Part shown: positions 1-7,065 of the stretch, piece after piece | How the letters are laid out: each line of letters starts with the position of its first letter | Position numbering within the stretch: position 1 is the stretch's first letter | Origin: Candidatus Kapaibacterium sp. | GTDB taxonomy: Bacteria; Bacteroidota; Ignavibacteria; Kapaibacteriales; UBA961 | Assembly (NCBI GenBank): GCA_023253875.1 | Contig: JALRFC010000047.1 | Span: forward strand, 1-9,694 | Direction of reading: 5' to 3' | DNA: 9,694 bases | The notes under the pieces: model-generated | The model's input: only the letters and a program-made list of their open reading frames with translations | What the model was told of the DNA's origin: nothing | Database searches by the model: none | Position numbers and translations under genes: made by a program

Positions 1-2
1 CG

Positions 3-485
3 GGATGTAAGATTTTCACATTAGAAGAAGAGATCCACACAATTATTCTCGCTGAATTGGAATCAGGACAATCACATGTTCACAAATTATCCGCATCTCT
101 TAACCTTGATGCAACAATCATTGAAGATGCATTACTCAATCTATTGATTGCAGAACAGATCAAACCGATTGTCTCCATACCCGCATCAGAACTTGATGCA
201 AAAGGCATGCAGTCAATATTGATTTCATTCCTAGAAGAAGCCCTTCTTTGCGAAGAACATACCATTCCTTCTCTATTATCAGGTTCTGGAATCATCATTA
301 ATAAAGATACAGCCCTCTTTCTTTTAGCAACAATCAAACATCAAGAAAATGCCATTGATTGGATTGCTGAATGGATGGAAATACACGGTTATGGAGATTC
401 TCAGCAAACGAAGAATCAAGCAGAAAAAGCATATGAAGTATTTGCATCTACTATTCCATTTTGGAAACGAATGCAAATCCTTTGA
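3..485 (+). CDS. 3' end of an unrecognised gene (winged-helix-like segment, C-terminal part only)
   Basis: The frame is open from the window's left edge, so the 5' end lies outside and a TTG at 57 need not be the start. About 160 residues are visible, ending in TGA. The first ~55 residues (LEEEIHTIILAEL, then HKLSASLNL, then IIEDALLNLLIAEQIKP) alternate short helices like a winged helix-turn-helix. The remaining ~100 residues are mostly helical and end in PFWKRMQIL. I do not recognise the family. One weak possibility is the C-terminal winged-helix and tail region of protein-lysine-methyltransferase-like SAM enzymes; a DprA-type C-terminal domain was also considered, but the tail is too long. 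No membrane segment or signal is visible. It is followed by a 102-bp gap before asd and is probably a separate transcript. The reading frame is well supported; the function is unknown. Confidence 0.7.
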   Translation, partial: GCKIFTLEEEIHTIILAELESGQSHVHKLSASLNLDATIIEDALLNLLIAEQIKPIVSIPASELDAKGMQSILISFLEEALLCEEHTIPSLLSGSGIIINKDTALFLLATIKHQENAIDWIAEWMEIHGYGDSQQTKNQAEKAYEVFASTIPFWKRMQIL

Positions 486-587
486 AAGTCATGCAAATGT
501 TTTTACTGAAAATAAACAGAACTCAAAGTAATTACATATATTTGCGCACATTTTAATTCCCTCAATTTACTGCAGCATAAAGATCAC
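486..587 (+). promoter_or_regulatory. Intergenic promoter region of the asd operon (TATATTTG at 537-544)
   Basis: This AT-rich gap contains a perfect TAnnTTTG -7 element (TATATTTG, 537-544), 43 bases before the asd ATG, the right distance for a short 5' leader. No TTG lies 19-21 bp upstream, so the -33 box is missing or degenerate. An 8-base direct repeat, ATGCAAAT, occurs at 471-478 and 491-498, exactly 20 bp apart. No hairpin followed by a T-run is visible to end the upstream gene. TACATTTG also occurs inside the manC-like gene at 2203-2210, so a lone -7 match is weak evidence. Confidence 0.4.
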
Positions 588-1586
588 ATGGGATTCAAGA
601 TGGCAATCGTTGGAGCAACCGGTCTGGTTGGTAGAACGATGCTCAAAGTATTGGAAGAGAAAAACTTCCCCGTAGATTCACTCACATTGCTTGCCTCGGA
701 ACGATCCGCAGGAACAACAATGGAATTTCGCGGTTCAAAGCTCATTGTTCAACAATTGAATGAGCAATCTTTTGAGGCCATTGATATTGCGCTCTTTTCG
801 GCAGGCGGAGTACTTAGTCGTGCTTACGCACCGATTGCGGTAAAAGCGGGATGTACCGTGATTGATAATTCCTCCGCCTACCGAATGGAATCCGATATAC
901 CCCTTGTGGTACCGGAAGTTAATCCGGATGATGCCATGCTCCATCATGGCATCATCGCCAATCCAAATTGCTCCACCATTCAATTAGTAGTTGCTCTCGA
1001 ACCGATTCGAAAGAAATTCGGTTTGAAACGCATGATAGTATCTACTTATCAATCTGTTTCCGGTGCCGGACAAAAAGGGATAGATCAATTGCAAAATGAG
1101 TTGGAGGGTCAAATTCCAAAAGAACGCATCTCACAACATCAATTGGCATTTAATACTGTTTTTCATTCAAGACCTACTGAAGAACGCGGAAGTTCCACAG
1201 AAGAAGAATTGAAAATGAAAAGAGAGATTCGTAGAATTTTCTCTATGCCTTCGCTACCAATTGCTGTCACTTGCGTACGAATCCCTTCAACCGGCGGACA
1301 TGCTGAATCAATCTATGTAGAACTTGAACAACCTTGGACTCTTGATGAAATACATGCATGCTTGAGTGGATTTCCAGGATTGACCGTGATAGATGACATG
1401 CATCAGGATGCCTTTCCTACTCCGGTCATGGCAAGTGGCAAGGATGATGTATTCGTAGGACGTATCAGAAAAGATGAAGATAATCCCTCAGGATTACAAT
1501 TATGGGTTGTTGCAGACAATTTGCGGAAAGGTGCTGCCACCAATGCCGTGCAAATTGCTGAATTACTAATCAATACACTATCATGA
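588..1586 (+). CDS. asd: Aspartate-semialdehyde dehydrogenase
   Basis: Reduces L-aspartyl-4-phosphate to L-aspartate-4-semialdehyde with NADPH in the cytoplasm, the branch-point step to diaminopimelate/lysine, threonine and methionine. The 332-residue product is of normal length. The N-terminal Rossmann motif is VGATGLVG (8-15). The catalytic cysteine is C128 in NPNCSTIQ. The substrate loop STYQSVSGAG carries Q155. R231 and H238 lie in RIPSTGGHAES. The C-terminal signature DNLRKGAATNA is intact. I chose the ATG at 588; a second in-frame ATG (residue 5, at 600) begins MAIVGAT and would also give a full enzyme. Neither has a Shine-Dalgarno sequence. It is the first gene of an operon: its TGA overlaps the next ATG (ATGA at 1583-1586). 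A perfect 12-bp inverted repeat lies inside it at 927-956. Confidence 0.96.
   Translation: MGFKMAIVGATGLVGRTMLKVLEEKNFPVDSLTLLASERSAGTTMEFRGSKLIVQQLNEQSFEAIDIALFSAGGVLSRAYAPIAVKAGCTVIDNSSAYRMESDIPLVVPEVNPDDAMLHHGIIANPNCSTIQLVVALEPIRKKFGLKRMIVSTYQSVSGAGQKGIDQLQNELEGQIPKERISQHQLAFNTVFHSRPTEERGSSTEEELKMKREIRRIFSMPSLPIAVTCVRIPSTGGHAESIYVELEQPWTLDEIHACLSGFPGLTVIDDMHQDAFPTPVMASGKDDVFVGRIRKDEDNPSGLQLWVVADNLRKGAATNAVQIAELLINTLS
927..956 (+). repeat. Perfect 12-bp inverted repeat with 6-base loop inside asd
   Basis: The arm GATGATGCCATG at 927-938 is followed by the loop CTCCAT and the exact reverse complement CATGGCATCATC at 945-956. In the mRNA this would form an uninterrupted 12-bp stem about 340 bases into asd, shortly before the catalytic-cysteine codon. 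No T-run follows, so it does not look like an intrinsic terminator. The pairing is read directly from the sequence; any function is unknown. Confidence 0.85.
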
Positions 1587-2674
1587 AGCATATAGCACTC
1601 ATCATGGCAGGCGGTTCGGGTGAACGCTTTTGGCCATTGAGCAGAAAACATCATCCCAAGCAATTGCTTACACTGTTCTCTCAACAAACAATGCTTGAAG
1701 AAGCAGTTGATCGCATTGCACATGTTATACCGAAAGAGCAGATATTCATCATCACAGGTGAGATATTACTCGAAGCAATCATCAATGCAGTTCCCGATAT
1801 TCCAAAAGAGAATATAATAGCCGAACCATCCAAAAGAAATACCGCGCCTTGTCTTGCTTTGGGATATGCAATCATTCGTTCTCGCTTCAATGTTCCTGCA
1901 AGTGAATTGACCATTGGAGTCTTCACCGCAGATCATTTCATCAGACCTGCCGAAGTATTTGCATCTGATATCAAGACAGCATTGGATCATGCTTCACAAT
2001 ATCCTGATATCGTGACATTTGGAATTCCACCATCTAGACCAGAAACCGGATATGGATATATAGAGTCAGGTGAGAGCATCAGTACTAGTTCTTTAAAGAA
2101 AGTCAAGAGTTTCCGAGAAAAACCAAAACTCGAAGATGCACTTTCATATCTTTCTCAAGGTGGTTTTTATTGGAATAGCGGAATGTTTTTTTATCGACTC
2201 GATACATTTGCACAAGCAATGAAACATGCTATGCCTGATTCATTCGCTGCAATGGAATCCCTTCATGATCATCTGTTGCATGGACATTCGATGTCATCCA
2301 TTAACATACAGCAATCCTTTAATCAGCTCGAAGCGACCTCGATTGACTATGGCATTATGGAGAGAATTGATAATGTGGTTGTCCTTCCCGCTTCCTTTAC
2401 TTGGGATGATGTTGGATCTTGGGATGCATTATCAAGACTAGGAGAAACAAATGAGTCGAATACCATCATCTCGGGAAATTGTTTGACAATTGATGTAAAA
2501 GATAGCATCGTATGGAATGCTCATCCAGATATCATGCTCACTGCACACTCATTATCAGGCATGACAATCATATCTACTACTGATGCAATCATGGTATGTC
2601 CAACAGACAAAGCACAAGAAGTAAAATCTATCGTGACAGCTTTGCGTGAACAACATAAAGAACATTTACTCTGA
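1583..2674 (+). CDS. manC: Mannose-1-phosphate guanylyltransferase (GDP-mannose pyrophosphorylase)
   Basis: Makes GDP-mannose from mannose-1-phosphate and GTP, a cytoplasmic nucleotidyltransferase step supplying mannose, fucose or rhamnose-type sugars for surface glycans. The 363-residue product has the signature GGSGERFWPLSR with HHPKQLL (10-29), EPSKRNTAP (81-89), the metal/nucleotide-site motif TADHFI (115-120), TGYGYIE (155-161), a lysine loop SFREKP (176-181), FYWNSGMF (195-202) and the DYGIME plus TWDDVGSW region (255-280). It ends after a short left-handed beta-helix-like tail and lacks the phosphomannose isomerase domain of bifunctional ManC/AlgA enzymes, so it is the single-domain type. 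The symbol manC is the usual one for this activity but is not proven here. Its ATG overlaps the asd stop by four bases, implying translational coupling. There is no Shine-Dalgarno sequence. Confidence 0.92.
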   Translation: MKHIALIMAGGSGERFWPLSRKHHPKQLLTLFSQQTMLEEAVDRIAHVIPKEQIFIITGEILLEAIINAVPDIPKENIIAEPSKRNTAPCLALGYAIIRSRFNVPASELTIGVFTADHFIRPAEVFASDIKTALDHASQYPDIVTFGIPPSRPETGYGYIESGESISTSSLKKVKSFREKPKLEDALSYLSQGGFYWNSGMFFYRLDTFAQAMKHAMPDSFAAMESLHDHLLHGHSMSSINIQQSFNQLEATSIDYGIMERIDNVVVLPASFTWDDVGSWDALSRLGETNESNTIISGNCLTIDVKDSIVWNAHPDIMLTAHSLSGMTIISTTDAIMVCPTDKAQEVKSIVTALREQHKEHLL

Positions 2675-2679
2675 TTGCT

Positions 2680-3786
2680 ATGTCTACTCGTTCAACATAT
2701 ATACGTATCGATACTGATGCTCTACGATCCAATATTCGCATCATTCGAGAACATCTTCCTGTAGATACTGCAATCATGGCCATGGTCAAAGCCAATGCAT
2801 ATGGTCATGGAATTATTGAATGTTCTTGGATCGCTCAAGAAGAAGGTGTGGACTATCTCGGTATTGCATTTGCTTCTGAAGGGGTAATGATTCGAAAGGC
2901 TGGGATTACTCTCCCAATCATTCTCATGACTCCGCCTGAACCGGAAGAATATGATGCATTGATTGAATATGGCATTGAGACCATCATTTGTTCCAAAGAA
3001 TCCATTGACATTCTGAATCAGAAGGCAATCTTGCATAACTGTAGAATTCCTGTTCATCTCTTCATTGATACGGGTATGCATCGCGATGGCATCATGCCTG
3101 AGGAAACCGTCAGCATGGTGCAATTAATCCTTGACTCTCCCGGACTCCATTGGAAAGGAATATGCACTCATTTTGCCACTGCAGATGCTGATGACATGTC
3201 ATTTATGCTTGAACAATTTGCAGTATTCACTTCATGTTTGGATGCATTACACTCTTTACAACTCAAGCCTGAATTCATACATATCGGTAATTCTGCTGCA
3301 CTCATGCGCATGCCGGAGAATATCGGAAATCTTGCAAGACCGGGTCTTTCCATCTATGGATATGCACCTATCCCGGGTTTATTTCCAGGCTTGAAACCTA
3401 TACTTTCACTACATTCTTCGATAATTTCAATTCGAAAAGTCCAAAAGGGAGAGTCAGTGTCTTATGGAAGATCTTTCATAACCCCAAAAGACACTGTGAT
3501 TGGTACCATTCCCATTGGATATGGTGATGGTTTATTCCGTGGATTGACGGGTATATTACAATGCATCATCAAAGGAAAGAAATTTCCAATCGTGGGTAAT
3601 ATCTGCATGGATGAATGTATGGTAGATTTGGGAAATGAGAATATTCCGGTGGGATCAAAGGTAACCTTCATTGGAAATGATAATGGTATTGAGCAAAGTG
3701 CCGAAGACTTGGCACTTCTCCTCAATACCATACCTTATGAAATCACAACTGCTCTTTCAGCAAGAGTGCCTCGTATCATTGCATAA
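2680..3786 (+). CDS. alr: Alanine racemase
   Basis: PLP-dependent enzyme interconverting L- and D-alanine to supply D-alanine for peptidoglycan; acts in the cytoplasm. The 368-residue product is the standard length. The PLP lysine is K37 in MVKANAYGHG. Also visible are H164 in THFATAD, S205 in GNSAAL, R220 in RPGLSIYG (contact to the PLP ring nitrogen), catalytic Y262 in SVSYGRSF, M310 and D311 in GNICMDECMVDLG, and Y353 in IPYEITTALSARVPRI. R135 in DTGMHRDG is kept, but the position two residues before that Asp, usually a carbamylated Lys (LK.DTGM), is F128. It starts five bases after the preceding stop, so it belongs to the same operon. It stands alone rather than fused to MurF as in many Bacteroidia. 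Its last 11 bases overlap the convergent symporter gene. Confidence 0.95.
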   Translation: MSTRSTYIRIDTDALRSNIRIIREHLPVDTAIMAMVKANAYGHGIIECSWIAQEEGVDYLGIAFASEGVMIRKAGITLPIILMTPPEPEEYDALIEYGIETIICSKESIDILNQKAILHNCRIPVHLFIDTGMHRDGIMPEETVSMVQLILDSPGLHWKGICTHFATADADDMSFMLEQFAVFTSCLDALHSLQLKPEFIHIGNSAALMRMPENIGNLARPGLSIYGYAPIPGLFPGLKPILSLHSSIISIRKVQKGESVSYGRSFITPKDTVIGTIPIGYGDGLFRGLTGILQCIIKGKKFPIVGNICMDECMVDLGNENIPVGSKVTFIGNDNGIEQSAEDLALLLNTIPYEITTALSARVPRIIA

Positions 3787-5083
3787 GCGCAGGATCCAAT
3801 ACTTCTTCATCAGTGCCAAACACTCCCGCTTTCTCATCATTAAATTCGCCTTCCCATCGGGCTATGACGACTGTCGCCAGACAATTTCCAAGAAGATTAA
3901 CTGAAGTTCTGGCCATATCCATCAATTCATCAATACCGAAGATCATTGCAACGCCCAGTGCACCAATCCCCGGTGGCAAAAAAGAAGAAAGCGTTGCAAG
4001 TAATATCACAAGTGAAGCTCTTGGAACGGCAGCCACACCTTTCGATGTGATCATGAGAGATAACATCATCATGATTTGTTGCTCGAATGTAAAGGTGAAT
4101 CCCGGAATAGTCGTTGCAGCAGCTTGAGCAACAAAAACAGAAGCCATTGCAAGATACAATGTCGTTCCATCAAGATTAAAACTATATCCTGTTGGCATCA
4201 CGAATCCAACTATTCGTTTTGGAACACCAAGCCTTTCCATGTTTTGCATAGCTTTTGGTAATGCCGACTCACTGCTGGTTGTCACAAATGCAAGAATAAA
4301 TGGTTCACGTACTGCTTTGAGAAATGGCTTCACAGGTACTCGAAACAGTAATACAACTGCACCAAGAACGAGCACAACAAAGATGACAAGTGCGAGATAT
4401 AAAGAAAGAACGAGCATACCCAAATTGGCCAGCACTCCCAAGCCTTGATGACTGATGGTAACTGCCATTGCTGCACCAACGCCAAATGGTGCAAACATCA
4501 TGATATATCCTGTGAATTTGAACATGATCTGTGCAAGTGAATCACACATATCTACGATTGGTTTCCCTCTTTCTCCAATGGCGGTAAGTGCCATGGCAAA
4601 CACTATCGAAAAAGCTACAATTTGCAGTACATCACCTTTAGCCATTGCATCAATGATACTTGATGGAAATACATGTACGATTGTTTCTATCAATGTCTTC
4701 GGATGATTTTGAGCTATTGTGCCTAGTGCACCTGGATCACCATTCAATACAATGCCATGTCCCGGTTGAACAATATTCACTACTGCCAATCCGAGAAACA
4801 ATGCGATCGTAGTCACAACTTCAAAATACAATATTGACTTCGCACCCATTCTTCCCACTTTCTTCAAATCACCACCGCCCGCAATGCCAATCACAATTGT
4901 TGAAAAGACCAAAGGTGCAATGATGGACTTAATCAAATTGAGAAAAATATCTCTCATGAAAGAAAGAGATGAAGAAAATTCCGGGGCAATCCATCCAAGA
5001 AAGACTCCGAAAATCAAACCAAAAAGAATCTGCTTGGTTAAAGATATATGCCACCAGGGTCTATTGACATGTTGTTCATGCAT
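3776..5083 (-). CDS. Dicarboxylate/amino acid:cation symporter (DAACS family, GltP/DctA-like)
   Basis: Inner-membrane carrier that uses an H+ or Na+ gradient to import acidic substrates (glutamate, aspartate or C4-dicarboxylates). The 435-residue product has the family's eight membrane helices plus two re-entrant hairpins. Hairpin 1 carries TTSSESALP (268-276). Helix 7 has the NLDGT motif (303-307). Hairpin 2 includes SKGVAAVPRAS (348-357). Helix 8 has D385, D389, R392 and N396, aligning with the substrate-site D390/D394/R397/N401 of archaeal GltPh. The Arg supports a substrate with a second carboxylate. The GltPh D405 equivalent is N400, a position linked to cation binding, so the coupling ion is open. 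The C-terminus has the typical ARWEGEF sequence. It sits 24 bp behind the propeller gene on the same strand, probably co-transcribed, and its stop lies inside alr. The exact substrate cannot be told from sequence. Confidence 0.93.
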   Translation of the reverse strand: MHEQHVNRPWWHISLTKQILFGLIFGVFLGWIAPEFSSSLSFMRDIFLNLIKSIIAPLVFSTIVIGIAGGGDLKKVGRMGAKSILYFEVVTTIALFLGLAVVNIVQPGHGIVLNGDPGALGTIAQNHPKTLIETIVHVFPSSIIDAMAKGDVLQIVAFSIVFAMALTAIGERGKPIVDMCDSLAQIMFKFTGYIMMFAPFGVGAAMAVTISHQGLGVLANLGMLVLSLYLALVIFVVLVLGAVVLLFRVPVKPFLKAVREPFILAFVTTSSESALPKAMQNMERLGVPKRIVGFVMPTGYSFNLDGTTLYLAMASVFVAQAAATTIPGFTFTFEQQIMMMLSLMITSKGVAAVPRASLVILLATLSSFLPPGIGALGVAMIFGIDELMDMARTSVNLLGNCLATVVIARWEGEFNDEKAGVFGTDEEVLDPALMQ

Positions 5084-5107
5084 AATTACAGCATCCGAAA
5101 GAGTGTA

Positions 5108-6148
5108 TTAATCATTCCAATCTGCAATGAAGACATTTGTGTCACCGGACTTCTTATTCAATCTATTAGAACAAAAGACCAGTTTTTTTCCATCGGATGT
5201 GAACATAGGGAAACCATCAAATTCACCTGAATAAGTGATTCGTTCAAGTCCTGTACCATCTATATTGATCATATATAAATCAAAATTTCTTCCTTTTGCA
5301 TCATCCATATTGGAACAAAAGATGATACGTTTTCCATCAGGATGCATAAATGGAGCAAAGTTAGCCGCGCCATTATTTGTCACACGAATGGGATTAGTGC
5401 CATCTGTATTCATGACATAAATATCCAGCTTTGAAGGACGAACCAGATTTTCACGAACCAATGCGGTGTGTTTTTCAAGATCTTGTCCTATAGGTCTTGA
5501 TGCTCTGTACACAATCTTTTTTCCATCTGGACTAAAAAACGCTCCACCATCATATCCGGCTGAATGTGTGATTCTACGAATATCTGATCCATCTATAGAA
5601 CAAGTGAATAATTCGATATCATCATCTATGATTGATGTATACACAATCCTCTTTCCATCTGGCGAAACGGTGGCTTCCGCATCATAATTATTTCCCTTAA
5701 TGATGGTTGACAGAATCTTGCCGGTTGCAGTATCTGCTCTGACAATATCATATGTTGGATATAATGGCCACACATATCCTTTGGAAAAATCAGGTGGAGG
5801 TGGACATTGAGCATCATTATATGCAGTTGTGGCATAAATGACAGAGCCATCCGGGAGAAAATAAGAGCATGTTGTTCGACCTTGTCCATTTGAAACTCTT
5901 TTCATGCGATTTCCTGTACTATCCATCACATAAATTTGATCACAAGTTTCTTCCGGACCCCTTCTCTGAAAAACCAATGAGGCATTATCAAATGAAAGAT
6001 ACGCTTCGGCATTTTCACCTTCGAATGTCAACATGCGAATTTGTGACAAATGCCTCTCTTCGGAGATATATTCTTCTTTTTGTAAAAGTCTTCCTTGAGC
6101 AAATACATCAGATTGCAAGAAAAGTGTTAGTACCAATACTAGTATCAT
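5108..6148 (-). CDS. Secreted TolB-like six-bladed beta-propeller protein (PD40 repeats)
   Basis: Predicted exported protein of 346 residues. It begins with a hydrophobic signal peptide (ILVLVLTLFLQSDVFA, cleavage likely after A17) with almost no basic n-region; an in-frame stop two codons upstream rules out a longer start. The body is repeated blades of the form xIYVMNTDGTxxxRVT followed by PDGKRIVY. SPDGK/HPDGK/TSDGK turns lie near 99, 162, 206, 269 and 318, and the last strand (TNVFIADWND) probably closes the ring. Two insertions, CPPPPDFSKGYVWPLYPTYD (115-134) and LVRPSKLDIYVMN (235-247), resemble ones I recall from a widespread TolB-like family; this is from memory, not searched. It is unlikely to be the Tol-Pal TolB, since no pal, tolA or tolQR is nearby. 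Its partner and role are unknown; it may bind a ligand or envelope component. It is first in a two-gene unit with the symporter. Confidence 0.85.
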   Translation of the reverse strand: MILVLVLTLFLQSDVFAQGRLLQKEEYISEERHLSQIRMLTFEGENAEAYLSFDNASLVFQRRGPEETCDQIYVMDSTGNRMKRVSNGQGRTTCSYFLPDGSVIYATTAYNDAQCPPPPDFSKGYVWPLYPTYDIVRADTATGKILSTIIKGNNYDAEATVSPDGKRIVYTSIIDDDIELFTCSIDGSDIRRITHSAGYDGGAFFSPDGKKIVYRASRPIGQDLEKHTALVRENLVRPSKLDIYVMNTDGTNPIRVTNNGAANFAPFMHPDGKRIIFCSNMDDAKGRNFDLYMINIDGTGLERITYSGEFDGFPMFTSDGKKLVFCSNRLNKKSGDTNVFIADWND

Positions 6149-6183
6149 GTCTTAGAATAAAAAGATGAATGAAAAAATCAGCA

Positions 6184-6214
6184 CAAAGATACACTTATCA
6201 CAATGAAACGGCAA
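6184..6214 (-). promoter_or_regulatory. Bacteroidota-type promoter for the propeller-symporter operon
   Basis: On the minus strand, TTG (6214-6212) is followed by a 20-bp spacer and a perfect TATCTTTG (6191-6184). This matches the Bacteroidota housekeeping consensus, TTTG or TTG, 19-21 bp, TAnnTTTG. It lies about 36 bases upstream of the ATG at 6148, giving a short leader. The -33 box is inside the first possible coding frame of the divergent lipoprotein gene, whose ATG is at 6203. Confidence 0.65.
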
Positions 6215-7030
6215 TCAGTATTCCCTTTCTCTGATGTCCAAAATTCTGTAATTTACGCCATGATTTACTCTATGAGCGCATATTCACGACACTTCATGTT
6301 TGTGATGTCCATCTTCCTCTTTGGAATTGGATGTATGGATAGCAGAGTGCAATCAACAAATGATGTACCGGGAAGCCAATTCAGGGGGTCTGTACGACTA
6401 CTTTCTGAGGACAATTCCTTCACCATTAATAAGAGTTTGGTCTTGGTAAAATTGGAGGGTACGGGTTTTGAGACCCTCACAGATACAGCCGGAAGATGGA
6501 CATTGAATCTCATTCCCAAAGGAACATATACCATACAATACTCCAAACCCGGATATTCATTGGCTAAACGATTCGGAGTGCGATCAGATGGAGTTATGCC
6601 CGTTATAAGCAATCAAATGACATTAGTTCAAATGCCACCCTTCAGCATCGACTCTATGTCAATCACCGTGAAGTCCGATAGTGTGACAATACTTTGCCGA
6701 GTCAATCAAACTTCAACATTGGTTCGGAGAGCAATTCTCTATGTTGATTCAATTCCACTGGATCCAAATCAAAGGAATAGATATGTATTCTCTGATATTG
6801 GATTGCTCATTGAACCCGGAAATACAATCGGAATCATTACACTTCCTTTATCACGCTTTTATAATTCTGGTTTTGTCTCCGGCAGCACTGTACATTGCAT
6901 GGGACTACCCATCATTCGTTTTGAAGCCACTCCTGATGAATCATATTTCGCAATTGATCCGAATACGAAAAAAACAATATTCTGGAATGTGAACATAAGT
7001 GGAGCTAGTGCTTTATTTACATTGCCGTAG
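6203..7030 (+). CDS. Predicted lipoprotein with carboxypeptidase-regulatory-like domain
   Basis: A 275-residue predicted envelope protein of unknown function. A hydrophobic stretch FMFVMSIFLFGIGC (31-44) ends in a cysteine that fits a lipoprotein signal, although the -3 residue is Gly rather than the usual Leu. Residues about 60-126 (FRGSVRLL, LVLVKLEGTGFETLTDTAGRW, PKGTYTIQYSKPGYSL) look like a carboxypeptidase-regulatory/transthyretin-type beta-sandwich. The rest is beta-rich and not recognised. The start is uncertain. The ATG at 6203 has A at -3 and -6, favourable for genes lacking Shine-Dalgarno sequences, but makes a 43-residue signal. The ATG at 6272 gives a normal 20-residue signal (MSAYSRHF...) and clears the minus-strand promoter; ATG 6260 is also possible. 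I list the longest frame but favour 6272. The subtilase begins 35 bp downstream, so the two may be co-transcribed. Confidence 0.8.
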   Translation: MKRQSVFPFSDVQNSVIYAMIYSMSAYSRHFMFVMSIFLFGIGCMDSRVQSTNDVPGSQFRGSVRLLSEDNSFTINKSLVLVKLEGTGFETLTDTAGRWTLNLIPKGTYTIQYSKPGYSLAKRFGVRSDGVMPVISNQMTLVQMPPFSIDSMSITVKSDSVTILCRVNQTSTLVRRAILYVDSIPLDPNQRNRYVFSDIGLLIEPGNTIGIITLPLSRFYNSGFVSGSTVHCMGLPIIRFEATPDESYFAIDPNTKKTIFWNVNISGASALFTLP

Positions 7031-7065
7031 ATACAAAATATTGCAACTTTTGTCCTTGCTATATC

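Noticed and set aside
57..485. TTG at 57 as the true start of the first gene
   Set aside because: The same frame is open back to base 3 and codes for a continuous helix-turn-helix-like segment, so the start most likely lies outside the window.
2203..2210. TACATTTG, a TAnnTTTG promoter-like match
   Set aside because: It is deep inside the manC-like coding sequence, has no role for a downstream gene start nearby, and is best read as a chance background hit.
3813..5111. Several plus-strand open frames opposite the symporter
   Set aside because: They are antisense shadows of a strongly supported transporter gene and encode no recognisable protein.
6113..6140. Sigma-70-like pair TTGCAA / AATACT on the plus strand as the lipoprotein promoter
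   Set aside because: Only 4 of 6 bases match in each box, and it lies inside the propeller gene's signal-peptide codons; the lipoprotein promoter remains unidentified.
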